The notes beneath the pieces were generated by a model, which worked only from the letters and a program-made list of their open reading frames with translations, did not search any database and was not told the DNA's origin. Positions 32,848-41,149 of a stretch of DNA of 64,000 bases are shown one piece after another. Position 1 is the stretch's first letter. Each line of letters begins with the position of its first letter. This stretch comes from Sphingobacteriales bacterium (GTDB lineage Bacteria > Bacteroidota > Bacteroidia > Chitinophagales > JADIYW01): NCBI GenBank assembly GCA_016719635.1, contig JADJYT010000004.1, positions 1-64,000 of the forward strand. The letters are read 5' to 3'. The translations under genes and the position numbers were made by a program.

Positions 32848-34116
32848 TTATTTCATTTCCTCGTGTCTACATAAATCGTTTATGAGCGACACAGCCCTGT
32901 TTTTCCTGTCTTCCGTCAGGATATCTTTTTGGAAGTTGCGGGCATTCTGTGCAAATGTAACATCGTCTAACACACGGACAACCGCTTTCCGGATCCTGCC
33001 TGCACCTGCATTCGGACTCAGATGCATGCCTAGTTTATGGTAGGCTACTTTTACGGCATTATCATTTTGGTCGCGCCCCATTGGCAGACAAATCAAGGGT
33101 AACCCATTCGCCAATGCCCGCATGATGGTGCCGTGCCCTGCATGGGTAATCACAAGACTTGCGTGGGGAAACACTTGTGAATGCGGTGCTGAGTTGACGA
33201 CCACTACATTGTCCGGAACATCCAGGCGGATATCCTTCATGGACATACCCAACGTTACCAGGCCTCTGATTTCGAGCCCCTTCAGCGAATGGATGGCATT
33301 CTGTATGCTTTGTGCCTGATTTTGAAATGTGGAGGATAAGGAAATGACGACCAAAGGACGTTTATCATCTTTCTTCCATGGATTATCCCATGTTTCCGTC
33401 CAGTCCGGATCATCCAGTACCGGGCCGGTATACCTGACATTGGCGGGTGCCGGCTCCAGCGGAAAATCAAAGCCGCTTAGTGTCTGCATCAGCCTCAAAT
33501 CAGCCTGATGTACCAGTTCCGTCATGTCACGGAGCTTGGGAAGTCCGTAATTTACCCTGATTGAATTGATAAAGGAGAGATGTTTATTGAAAACGCCTTT
33601 AAAAACAAGACTCACAAGCCGGTCCCTGAGTTTTCCGAAAAATCCTTTTCCGGGCAACAGGCCCATTACGCCCGGAGGGCGGTTGGCACCCGGCAGGTAT
33701 TCCGGAAAATGAAAGGCAATGACACGAGGAATGTGCAAGGCCTCAGCGGCAATAAGTGCGGGCAGCAGCAGGCAGTCCGCTATTAACAGGCTGGCATGAG
33801 TTGCTTTCAGTGCATCCAGTGTTTCTTCCACTACTGTTTCCGCCGGCCCGAATACGATTTTATCCAACGTGGGATTGTTCAGTGTGGAGGCATTCCAGTC
33901 GTTGATCAGGTCTTCGTTCCGGTTGGTTCGGGTAAAGTATTTTTTAAACGGAATGAATTCGAAACCATATGACCTTACTGCAACCGCCATACAGGGTTCT
34001 GAAAGTACATGAATTCGATATCCCTGTTCCCCCAGTTGCCGGGCTAAGCCCATAACAGCCGGTATGTTTCCGCCGCCGTCTATCGTGACCAGCAGTATGT
34101 TAATGGATGCATTCAT
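32848..34116 (-). CDS. GT1 family glycosyltransferase (UDP-glucuronosyltransferase / MGT-like)
   Basis: GT-B fold glycosyltransferase of 422 residues. The N-terminal acceptor domain begins ILLVTIDGGGNIPAVMGLARQ. The C-terminal donor-binding signature is THAGHGTIMRALANGLPL (about 320) followed by GRDQNDNA, the pattern of macrolide and antibiotic glycosyltransferases and UDP-glucuronosyltransferases. It is cytoplasmic, with no signal. The upstream TetR gene ends 2 bp before it, so the pair is one transcript and the regulator probably senses the compound that the enzyme modifies. The substrate is not predictable. Confidence 0.88.
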   Translation of the reverse strand: MNASINILLVTIDGGGNIPAVMGLARQLGEQGYRIHVLSEPCMAVAVRSYGFEFIPFKKYFTRTNRNEDLINDWNASTLNNPTLDKIVFGPAETVVEETLDALKATHASLLIADCLLLPALIAAEALHIPRVIAFHFPEYLPGANRPPGVMGLLPGKGFFGKLRDRLVSLVFKGVFNKHLSFINSIRVNYGLPKLRDMTELVHQADLRLMQTLSGFDFPLEPAPANVRYTGPVLDDPDWTETWDNPWKKDDKRPLVVISLSSTFQNQAQSIQNAIHSLKGLEIRGLVTLGMSMKDIRLDVPDNVVVVNSAPHSQVFPHASLVITHAGHGTIMRALANGLPLICLPMGRDQNDNAVKVAYHKLGMHLSPNAGAGRIRKAVVRVLDDVTFAQNARNFQKDILTEDRKNRAVSLINDLCRHEEMK

Positions 34117-34118
34117 GG

Positions 34119-34736
34119 TTATATCATTTTTAATGGTTTATTGTTTGATATCAATCCCTCCAGCAGTTCCTGCATAACTGCACGTGTCTGTTTTTCGCTG
34201 TGGTTTAAATCCTTTCTGAGCAGTTTCCAGAGATAAACATCCGTTGCGGCAACAAAGGACATCAGCCGGGTGGTGTAATTTTTTGTTTTGGGATTGGGTA
34301 AAAATCCTTTAAACACCCTTGTACACCAGGCGCGGTGATATGCCCTTCCGGATGCCAGGATTTCCCGTGCAATCGAGACTTCCTGTTCAGCGGAAAGTGT
34401 GCGGATGACCGCGTCGCCGCTTGCTTCGTATTCCGCCAGCAGGTCATTCAGAATACAAGACATATCGCCGGCAGGTGTTTGGTCGCGTGCTTTCATGATG
34501 CTCGCTGCGTCGTTCTTTATGCAGGCACTGAACAGTTCTTCCTTGTTGCCGAATTTCCGGAGTATGGTGCGGACGGTTACACCGGACTTTTCAGCAATTC
34601 TTTCCAAAGAAATCTCGTGAATGGGTATCTCCCGCCATAGGGCAGCAGCGGCTTCCAGGATGTTCCGGTCGTTTTCCGCAGCCTGCCTTGCCCTGTTGGT
34701 GAGTGTGTATGTTCTCTTGTGCATGTTAGAGTTCAT
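34119..34736 (-). CDS. TetR family transcriptional regulator
   Basis: Repressor of 205 residues. The N-terminal HTH (about 12-60) includes RNILEAAAALWREIPIHEIS, LERIAEKSGVTVRTILRKFG and KEELFSA. The C-terminal ligand domain is unassigned. The annotated ATG at 34736 lies 4 nt after a TACCTTTG box; a second ATG at codon 5 (MHKRTYT) is possible and would leave a short leader. A palindromic operator lies between the -33 and -7 boxes. Confidence 0.9.
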   Translation of the reverse strand: MNSNMHKRTYTLTNRARQAAENDRNILEAAAALWREIPIHEISLERIAEKSGVTVRTILRKFGNKEELFSACIKNDAASIMKARDQTPAGDMSCILNDLLAEYEASGDAVIRTLSAEQEVSIAREILASGRAYHRAWCTRVFKGFLPNPKTKNYTTRLMSFVAATDVYLWKLLRKDLNHSEKQTRAVMQELLEGLISNNKPLKMI

Positions 34737-34740
34737 ATCA

Positions 34741-34783
34741 CAAAGGTAGACATTAAATAAATTAATGTCAATAGGTATGACAT
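34741..34783 (-). promoter_or_regulatory. tetR-glycosyltransferase promoter with palindromic operator
   Basis: On the minus strand: -7 box TACCTTTG (34741-34748) and an ATTG at 34769-34772 as a possible -33 box, 20 bp apart. The spacer is filled by a perfect 8-bp inverted repeat, GACATTAA / TTAATGTC (34749-34756 and 34762-34769). A second, overlapping repeat ATGTCA / TGACAT spans 34765-34783. A TetR dimer bound here would block RNA polymerase, so autoregulation is likely. Confidence 0.7.
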
Positions 34784-34853
34784 GAAAAATGCAATATAGC
34801 CGGATACAGTGGATAAGCAGCCGTTACAAATTTCCGGCTTTTCGTTAAATGAA

Positions 34854-35075
34854 GGGTGGTGTCTTTAGTTTCAAAAAATAAATGTAGTAAGCCTACCCAC
34901 CCCTTAATCTACTTCGGGTAGGGGAAATACGGACACTGGATAGCAAAATAGAATTACTGTTTAATTTTAAAGGTAAATACCGGAAGAATATCACTGTCCG
35001 CATTTCCCTCCTTGAGGAGGGATTAAGGGAGGTGTTTTTTGTTCGATGCAGAAACGAAACGTGCTGCGTGCGGTT
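34854..35075. repeat. interspersed repeat element, copy 2
   Basis: Same order and orientation as copy 1: GGGTGGTGTCTTT, TGTAGTAAG, CCACCCCTTAATC with hairpin, AGAATTAC, GTAAATACC, AAGAATATCA, CCCTCCTTGAGGAGGGATTA, then GATGCAGAAACGAAAC. Non-coding. The rest of the gap up to chrA (35076-35193) holds no gene; it has a short near-repeat (GCGGGACGCT and GGGACGCT). Confidence 0.7.
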
Positions 35076-35193
35076 ATGAGCTATGTGTGATACCAACAGA
35101 CGTTGCTTCGCTGCGCTCGCAGGACTGAGTTTTTTACGGTGGAATTAAAAGCGGGACGCTTCTGCATTTTTTTGTCTCAGCGGGACCGGGACG

Positions 35194-36513
35194 CTAAGAC
35201 CAGAGAGGGGTTGTCAGATAATAAACCAGTCCAAAAATTGCACTAATGCCAATCCAAGTTATCATTCCAATCTTGAAACGATACATTGCCATGAATGAAA
35301 TAATTGTCCAACCGAGAGTGATATAGTCAAGCCCTGCAAATGAAAAGACCTTTGGAAAAATTACTACTCTGCCAAGATAAATTGTCAAGTTGAGAATTAC
35401 ACCAACAACTGCTGCTGTAACAAGTGCAAGAATTTCTTTTACTCTTTTATTTTCTTGTGTCCGATCCATGATTGGTGCTCCTATAAGAATGAAGAGAAAG
35501 CAAGGAAGAAATGTATAAAATGCTGTTGTAACAAGGCCAAGTGTCCCCATTGCAAGTGAACCACCAAAATGATTATGTCCTGCCATAAAACCAACGAAAA
35601 CAAGAACCATAATTAATGGTCCAGGAGTTGTTTCTCCAAGTGCAAGTCCGTCTAACATTTGTAGGTTGGTCAACCAGTTAAATTTTTCAACACTCACTTG
35701 TGCTACATAAGGTAACACAGCATAAGCACCACCAAATGTTACAAACGCTGCTTGTGTAAAAAAAAAGGATAACTTTTTCCAAAACTCAAAGTCGCTCGTC
35801 AGAAAGTAAAATGCAATCAAAGGAATTGTCCAAATTAATACTCCAACACTTACTTGTTTCAAAAAACGTAATGGTTTAAAGCCGATATTAGGTATAATCG
35901 TGTGCTTATTTATGTAATATTCATTTTCGTCAATTTCTTTTTGATTTGTCCTGTTGTTACTCGTTTGAAATAGTTTTGGGAAGAACTGTCGGGATATTGC
36001 TGCTGTAATAATTGCTCCAACTATAATTAGTGGAAACGGAATGTTTAAAAAGAAAATGCAAATGAAAGCGGCACCCGCAACAAAATAGTGAAACGGACTT
36101 AGTAAAGATTTTTTGCCGATTTTGATTAGCGCAAGGATGACAATCGCAATTACGGCAGGTTTTAGTCCGCTAAACATTGCAAAAACCCAAGGAAGATTGC
36201 CGAATGAAACATAAATTGCACTCAGTCCAAGCAGAATGAACATTGAAGGAAGAAAAAACAATATTCCTGCTGCAAGTCCACCCATAGAGCCATGAAGCAT
36301 CCAGCCAATGTATGTTGCTAACTGCTGCGCTTCGGGTCCCGGCAAAATCATACAGTAATTCAATGCATGTAGAAATTTACTTTCGCTTATCCATTTTTTT
36401 TTGTCCACTAGAAACTCGTGCATTATTGCAATTTGTCCGGCAGGTCCGCCAAAACTTATAAAGCCAAGTTTTGTCCAAAATTTTAATGCTTCTTTGAAAG
36501 TCGGTTTCTCCAT
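35194..36513 (-). CDS. chrA: chromate transporter, CHR family (ChrA)
   Basis: Inner-membrane chromate efflux protein of about 439 residues with two homologous halves and about ten hydrophobic segments. Each half has the CHR signature: FISFGGPAGQIAIMH and LPGPEAQQLATYIG in the N-terminal half; FVTFGGAYAVLPYV and ALGETTPGPLIMVLVFVGF in the C-terminal half. The ATG at 36513 is preferred to a GTG two codons earlier. Codon choice is more AT-rich than in lon next door and the gene is next to repeats, which suggests acquisition. No separate chrB-like regulator is present. Confidence 0.92.
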   Translation of the reverse strand: MEKPTFKEALKFWTKLGFISFGGPAGQIAIMHEFLVDKKKWISESKFLHALNYCMILPGPEAQQLATYIGWMLHGSMGGLAAGILFFLPSMFILLGLSAIYVSFGNLPWVFAMFSGLKPAVIAIVILALIKIGKKSLLSPFHYFVAGAAFICIFFLNIPFPLIIVGAIITAAISRQFFPKLFQTSNNRTNQKEIDENEYYINKHTIIPNIGFKPLRFLKQVSVGVLIWTIPLIAFYFLTSDFEFWKKLSFFFTQAAFVTFGGAYAVLPYVAQVSVEKFNWLTNLQMLDGLALGETTPGPLIMVLVFVGFMAGHNHFGGSLAMGTLGLVTTAFYTFLPCFLFILIGAPIMDRTQENKRVKEILALVTAAVVGVILNLTIYLGRVVIFPKVFSFAGLDYITLGWTIISFMAMYRFKIGMITWIGISAIFGLVYYLTTPLWS

Positions 36514-36555
36514 CCGCACTTTAGTTTATTGTTGCTCGGTTGTTTTTTTAAGGTT

Positions 36556-36602
36556 GCATATAACTTAGTTATAGAGGAAGTTTTAATCTTAAGAACTTCC
36601 TC
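36556..36602. other. inverted repeats between lon and chrA
   Basis: Perfect 9-bp stem GAGGAAGTT (36574-36582) / AACTTCCTC (36594-36602), and just before it a short palindrome ATAACTTAGTTAT (36559-36571). They lie 5' of chrA and 3' of lon. No T-run follows on the minus strand, so a regulatory site for chrA is as likely as a lon terminator. Confidence 0.4.
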
Positions 36603-36654
36603 AAGTCTGCCAATATGTAAATATAGGTGGAATCTTTTTTATTCCTCTTTCCGC

Positions 36655-39096
36655 TTATTTCTCCTCCACAAACCTCAGCGCTTCTTTCACTTTTTTCTTT
36701 TCCAGTGCCAAATCCAGCACTTCGTCCATGGTATCGACATAGTGGAATTTCAGCCCTTTGATGAAATCTGCCGGCACCTCTTCCACATCTTTTTCGTTCT
36801 CACGGCACAGGATGATCTCCTTGATGCCGGCTCGTTTGGCTGCCAGTATCTTTTCCTTGATGCCGCCCACCGGCAATACCTTGCCGCGCAGCGTTATCTC
36901 ACCGCTCAGCGCTGTAAACGCTTTTACTTTGCGTTGGGTGTACAGCGAAGTCAGTGCAGACAATATCGCAACGCCCGCACTAGGCCCGTCTTTGGGTATC
37001 GCCCCTTCCGGCACGTGGATGTGCAGGTTCCAGTTCGTGAACGCTTCTTTCGGAATCTGCAGCTCATCCGCTTTGGATTGCAGATAGGTGAACGCCGTAT
37101 TGAACGATTCTTTCATCACATTGCCCAGGTTCCCGGTAATGGTCAGGTTGCCCTTGCCTTTGCTCACCGTCGATTCGATGAACAGGATATCACCGCCCAT
37201 GGGTGTCCATGCCAGCCCGATGGCCACGCCGCACGGATTGTTTTCCGAATATTTGTCGTGGTTGTATTTCGGTTTGCCGAGGATGCGGGTAATGTCTTCC
37301 ACCGTGATAGCCGGATTATAGTCTTCTTCTATTGCCACGCTCTTGGCTACATTCCGCATGATGGAAGCAATGACCCTGTCCAGTTCGCGTACTCCGCTCT
37401 CATAGGTATAGTGATGAATCAGGTGCTGGATGGCCTTGTCGTTCAGCTTCACCTGTGATGCTTTCAATCCGTGCGCTTCCCGTTGTTTGCTGACCAGATG
37501 TTTTTTGGCGATTTCCGTTTTCTCTTCCATCGAATAGCCGCTCAGGTGGATGATTTCCATCCGGTCGCGCAGGGCGGGCTGTATCTCGCCCAGGTTGTTG
37601 GCCGTAGCGATAAACAGCACTTTCGACAGGTCGTATTCCAGCTCCAGGTAGTTATCGTAAAAAGTGGTGTTCTGTTCAGGGTCCAGCACCTCCAGCAGGG
37701 CGGAAGACGGGTCACCTCGGTGGTCTTTGCCCACCTTGTCGATTTCATCGAGGATAAAAACGGGATTGGACGACTGCACTTTTTTCAGCGACTGGATGAT
37801 GCGTCCGGGCATAGCGCCGATATAGGTTTTGCGGTGTCCGCGGATTTCACTTTCGTCATGCAGGCCTCCCAAAGACATGCGCACATATTTTCGGTCCAGC
37901 GCCCGTGCGATGCTCTTTCCCAAAGAGGTTTTTCCGACTCCCGGAGGGCCGATGAAACAGAGAATCGGCGATTTCATATCGCCTTTCAGTTTCAGTACCG
38001 CCAGGTATTCCAGAATCCTGTCTTTGATCTTATCGAGGCCGTAGTGGTCTTCGTCCAGGATTTTTTTACTTCTTTTTAAATCGAAGTTGTCTTTGGTGGT
38101 GTCATTCCACGGCAGTTCCACCATCAGGTCCAAATAGTTCAGAATGACGGAGTATTCCGCCGCTGCCGGGTTGATGCGCTGCAGTTTCCCGATTTCCTTG
38201 TCGAAGGATTTGGCAATCGCCGCGCTCCATTTTTTCTCTTTGGCTTTCTCTTTCAGACGGTTCACTTCCTCCTGATACATGTCGCCGCCGAGTTCTTCCT
38301 GGATGGCTCGCAGTTGCTGATTGAGAAAATAATCCCGCTGCTGCTTGTCGATATCCGTCCGTGTTTTGTGATGGATATTGGCTTTCAGCTCCTGCAGCTG
38401 CAGCTCCTTCGACAGAAATTTCAATACCTGCTGGATGCGCTCATTCGCGTCATTCGTTTCTAATATCTGTTGTTTCTGGTTTAATTCGATATCGAGGTTG
38501 GACGTAATGAAATTCGCGAGGAATTTGATGTTGTTGATATTGTTCAGGACAATCTTCGCTTCATTGGGAATGTTGGGCGACAGCTCGATGATCTTATTTG
38601 CCATGTCTTTCAGGTTGTCCATCATGGCCTTTTCCTGTTGTTTGTCTGTCATCGGAATATCCGTCAGGTAATCCACTTCCGCTTCGATGATGGGTTCGGA
38701 TGCAATATTTTGTTGGACGATGAACCGTTTGACACCTTGCAGGATGACCGTGTTGCCGCCGTCGGGCATGGACAGCATCTTGATGATCTTGGCGGTGCAG
38801 CCGATAGTGTACAAATCACCCGGCTCGGGTTCTTCCACCTTGATATCGCGCTGCGCGATGACACCGATGTATTTGTTATCCTTATAGGCTTTTTTGACCG
38901 CTTTGATGGATTTTTCCCTTCCCACGGAAATGGGAATCACCACACCAGGGAATAATACATTGTTGCGCAACGGCAGTATCTGGAGTTTTTTGGGTAAATG
39001 ATCGCTGTTGGTGTTATCATCTTCTTCTATGGACAACAAGGGCACCATTTCCACATCCTCTTCGATAATATTGGACAATTCAATTTTCTGGAACAT
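36655..39096 (-). CDS. lon: ATP-dependent protease Lon
   Basis: Cytoplasmic AAA+ serine protease of 813 residues that degrades misfolded and regulatory proteins. The start is taken at the ATG giving MFQKIELSNII; the frame is open for 24 more codons upstream, but that part has no family match. LON substrate domain (about 45-240, LQILPLRNNVLFPGVVIPI), ATPase with Walker A GPPGVGKTS (about 380) and Walker B VFILDEIDK, and the protease domain with catalytic Ser in PKDGPSAG (about 703) and Lys in GGIKEKILAAKRAG. Complete. Confidence 0.96.
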   Translation of the reverse strand: MFQKIELSNIIEEDVEMVPLLSIEEDDNTNSDHLPKKLQILPLRNNVLFPGVVIPISVGREKSIKAVKKAYKDNKYIGVIAQRDIKVEEPEPGDLYTIGCTAKIIKMLSMPDGGNTVILQGVKRFIVQQNIASEPIIEAEVDYLTDIPMTDKQQEKAMMDNLKDMANKIIELSPNIPNEAKIVLNNINNIKFLANFITSNLDIELNQKQQILETNDANERIQQVLKFLSKELQLQELKANIHHKTRTDIDKQQRDYFLNQQLRAIQEELGGDMYQEEVNRLKEKAKEKKWSAAIAKSFDKEIGKLQRINPAAAEYSVILNYLDLMVELPWNDTTKDNFDLKRSKKILDEDHYGLDKIKDRILEYLAVLKLKGDMKSPILCFIGPPGVGKTSLGKSIARALDRKYVRMSLGGLHDESEIRGHRKTYIGAMPGRIIQSLKKVQSSNPVFILDEIDKVGKDHRGDPSSALLEVLDPEQNTTFYDNYLELEYDLSKVLFIATANNLGEIQPALRDRMEIIHLSGYSMEEKTEIAKKHLVSKQREAHGLKASQVKLNDKAIQHLIHHYTYESGVRELDRVIASIMRNVAKSVAIEEDYNPAITVEDITRILGKPKYNHDKYSENNPCGVAIGLAWTPMGGDILFIESTVSKGKGNLTITGNLGNVMKESFNTAFTYLQSKADELQIPKEAFTNWNLHIHVPEGAIPKDGPSAGVAILSALTSLYTQRKVKAFTALSGEITLRGKVLPVGGIKEKILAAKRAGIKEIILCRENEKDVEEVPADFIKGLKFHYVDTMDEVLDLALEKKKVKEALRFVEEK

Positions 39097-39250
39097 ACTT
39101 AAATATAGTTGAAATTCGACAAAATGACATGAAACCTTATTCCTGATAAGGAATTTTAATAAAGACAAGATGTATGCCGCAGTTTTTATACGGTGGATAC
39201 ATGAAATATTGTCATAATCTCAATTAGTTTTTTAAAACAAATTTTATTCT

Positions 39251-39258
39251 TACTTTTG
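39251..39258 (+). promoter_or_regulatory. -7 promoter box of the tRNA-Ser gene
   Basis: TACTTTTG, exact TAnnTTTG, 13 bp before the 5' end of the tRNA. Confidence 0.5.
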
Positions 39259-39271
39259 CGACTCAGTTTTT

Positions 39272-39361
39272 GGAAACGTGTCCGAGTGGCTGAAGGAGCA
39301 CGCTTGGAAAGCGTGTGTATGGGAAACTGTACCGTGAGTTCGAATCTCACCGTTTCCGCCA
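39272..39361 (+). tRNA. tRNA-Ser (GGA anticodon)
   Basis: Class II tRNA of 90 nt including an encoded CCA. The acceptor stem GGAAACG (39272-39278) pairs with CGTTTCC (39351-39357), discriminator G. The anticodon loop TTGGAAA sits on stem CACGC/GCGTG with anticodon GGA at 39306-39308. A long variable arm (GTATGGGAAACTGTAC) and the T-loop GTTCGAATC are as expected for serine. Confidence 0.97.
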
Positions 39362-39400
39362 ACAAAAGAGAGGTGCAAATCATTGCACCTCTCTTTTGTT
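39361..39400 (+). terminator. terminator after tRNA-Ser
   Basis: An 18-bp perfect inverted repeat (39361-39378 with 39383-39400) around ATCA, with an internal A-rich left arm and T-rich right arm (CTCTCTTTTGTT). It directly follows the tRNA CCA end. Confidence 0.85.
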
Positions 39401-39472
39401 CTCTTGTCTTTGTCGGTATTCTTCACCAATAAAGGCGGTAGGCACCTCTTTTTAATCTTGTCGTATCTGTTA

Positions 39473-40621
39473 TTATATTTTTCCTGTTAACACCCCTCTT
39501 GAAATCACGATGCGCTGCACTTCGGAAGTGCCTTCATAAATCTGCGTGATCTTGGCATCGCGCATCAGGCGTTCCACATGGTATTCTTTCACATAGCCGT
39601 AGCCGCCGTGTACCTGAACCGCTTCAGTGGTAACCTTCATGGCCACTTCGGAAGCAAATAATTTCGCCGTTGCTGATGCAATCGCATATTCCTGATGCTG
39701 GTCTTTCAGCCAGGCTGCTTTATATACTAAAAGGCGGGCAGCTTCTATTTCCGTTGCCATATCCGCCAGTTTGAACTGTATGGCCTGATGATTGGCGATT
39801 TCCGTTCCGAATGCTTTACGCGTTTTTGCATATTCAACGGCCAGTTCATACGCACCGGCGGCAATACCCAATGCCTGAGCGGCAATACCGATACGGCCGC
39901 CTTCGAGCGTTTTCATTGCAAATTTGAATCCAAATCCGTCTTCACCGATTCTGTTTTCTTTGGGTACTTTGACATCGTTGAACAGCAATGAATGTGTATC
40001 CGAAGCACGGATGCCTAATTTATCTTCCTTGGCCCCGATTTCAAAACCCGGCATGCCCTTCTCCACTATCAGCACATTGATACCGCGGTGCCCTTTTTCC
40101 GGATGCGTTTGTGCAATGACCAGGTAAGTATCGGCCTTACCACCGTTGGTAATCCAGTTTTTGGTGCCGTTTAATAGATAGTAATCGCCTTTATCCTCAG
40201 CCGTTGTTTTTTGAGAGGTTGCATCGCTTCCGGCTTCCGGTTCACTCAATGCGAAGGCACCCAGTTTTTCCCCTTTCGCTAATGGCACCAGATACTTTTG
40301 TTTTTGTTCTTCCGAACCGTATTCTTCCAGCCCCCAGCAAACCAACGAATTATTGACCGACATCGCTACCGAGCAGGATGCATCCAGTTTGGAGATTTCT
40401 TCCATCGCTATGCAATAGGATAATGCGTCCATACCGCCGCCGCCGTATTTCGGGTCCACCATCATGCCCATAAATCCCAGTTCACTCATCTGTTTCAGAA
40501 ACTCGGTCGGATGTATCATATCACAGTCGCGTTCGATGACACCCGGTTTCAGCACTTTTTGGGTGAAGTTGCGTGCCATCTCACGTACTTGCAGGTGTTC
40601 TTCGGTCAGTTGGAAATCCAT
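39473..40621 (-). CDS. acyl-CoA dehydrogenase
   Basis: FAD-dependent acyl-CoA dehydrogenase of 382 residues, catalysing the first step of beta-oxidation or of branched-chain amino acid breakdown. The two family signatures are GAFALSEPEAGSDA (about 125) and the C-terminal QVHGGYGYVKEYHVERLMRD, then QIYEGTSEVQRIVISR, whose Glu is the likely catalytic base. The length and motifs fit short- or branched-chain enzymes. Single gene, 38 bp after rfaE2. Confidence 0.94.
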   Translation of the reverse strand: MDFQLTEEHLQVREMARNFTQKVLKPGVIERDCDMIHPTEFLKQMSELGFMGMMVDPKYGGGGMDALSYCIAMEEISKLDASCSVAMSVNNSLVCWGLEEYGSEEQKQKYLVPLAKGEKLGAFALSEPEAGSDATSQKTTAEDKGDYYLLNGTKNWITNGGKADTYLVIAQTHPEKGHRGINVLIVEKGMPGFEIGAKEDKLGIRASDTHSLLFNDVKVPKENRIGEDGFGFKFAMKTLEGGRIGIAAQALGIAAGAYELAVEYAKTRKAFGTEIANHQAIQFKLADMATEIEAARLLVYKAAWLKDQHQEYAIASATAKLFASEVAMKVTTEAVQVHGGYGYVKEYHVERLMRDAKITQIYEGTSEVQRIVISRGVLTGKI

Positions 40622-40659
40622 ATTAGGAGGTTTATTTTGAGAATGCTAAAGTACGAATT

Positions 40660-41115
40660 TTAATTTTTATTCGATTCAATAATTTTAGTGGTCGAGTAGT
40701 CCCCCGGCAACGAGATAATAACCACTTCGGATTCCAAATGGCTGCCAGCAACCGTTTCTTTCTGGTAGTCGCCGCCTTTTACCAAAATATCAGGTTGTAC
40801 TTGGTGAATGATAGATAACTGAGTTTCCTCTGAAAAGGGAAGGATGTAATCCACTTCTTTAATCTTGGTGAGTTTAGCCATCCGCTTTTCCAGCGGTTCC
40901 ACAGGCCGGCTGTTGCCTTTCAGCTTTTTTACGGAATCATCGGTATTGACTGCCACGAACAGCATGTCGCCCCGTTTTCTAGCTTCGCGAAGCAGGTGCA
41001 GGTGCCCTTCGTGCAGTAAATCAAAGCAGCCGTTGGTAAAGACAATCTTCTTATTCTTTCTGTTAATGGAAGACAGAAAGAATGCAAGATCGGTTATGAT
41101 TTTTTGTTCAGGCAT
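40660..41115 (-). CDS. rfaE2: D-glycero-beta-D-manno-heptose 1-phosphate adenylyltransferase
   Basis: Stand-alone nucleotidyltransferase equal to the second half of HldE. It transfers AMP to heptose 1-phosphate, making ADP-heptose for lipopolysaccharide core. The 151-residue protein has VFTNGCFDLLHEGHLHLL with the HxGH motif (HEGH), then RPVEPLEKRMAKL and DILVKGGDYQ. Lies 34 bp after the flippase-like gene on the same strand. Confidence 0.92.
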   Translation of the reverse strand: MPEQKIITDLAFFLSSINRKNKKIVFTNGCFDLLHEGHLHLLREARKRGDMLFVAVNTDDSVKKLKGNSRPVEPLEKRMAKLTKIKEVDYILPFSEETQLSIIHQVQPDILVKGGDYQKETVAGSHLESEVVIISLPGDYSTTKIIESNKN

Positions 41116-41149
41116 ACTTTGTCAGGTGTTGTTGCCTATGGATGAAAGA

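Noticed and set aside
32459..35075. CRISPR array or composite transposon with transposase
   Set aside because: Repeats are only two large copies without spacers, and no transposase gene lies between or near them.
36529..39096. Several long plus-strand frames opposite lon
   Set aside because: No motifs, and lon is complete on the other strand with all catalytic residues.
39186..39383. Minus-strand frame with a protein-like sequence (ETVRFELTVQFPI)
   Set aside because: It is the antisense of the tRNA-Ser gene and a well-known false annotation.
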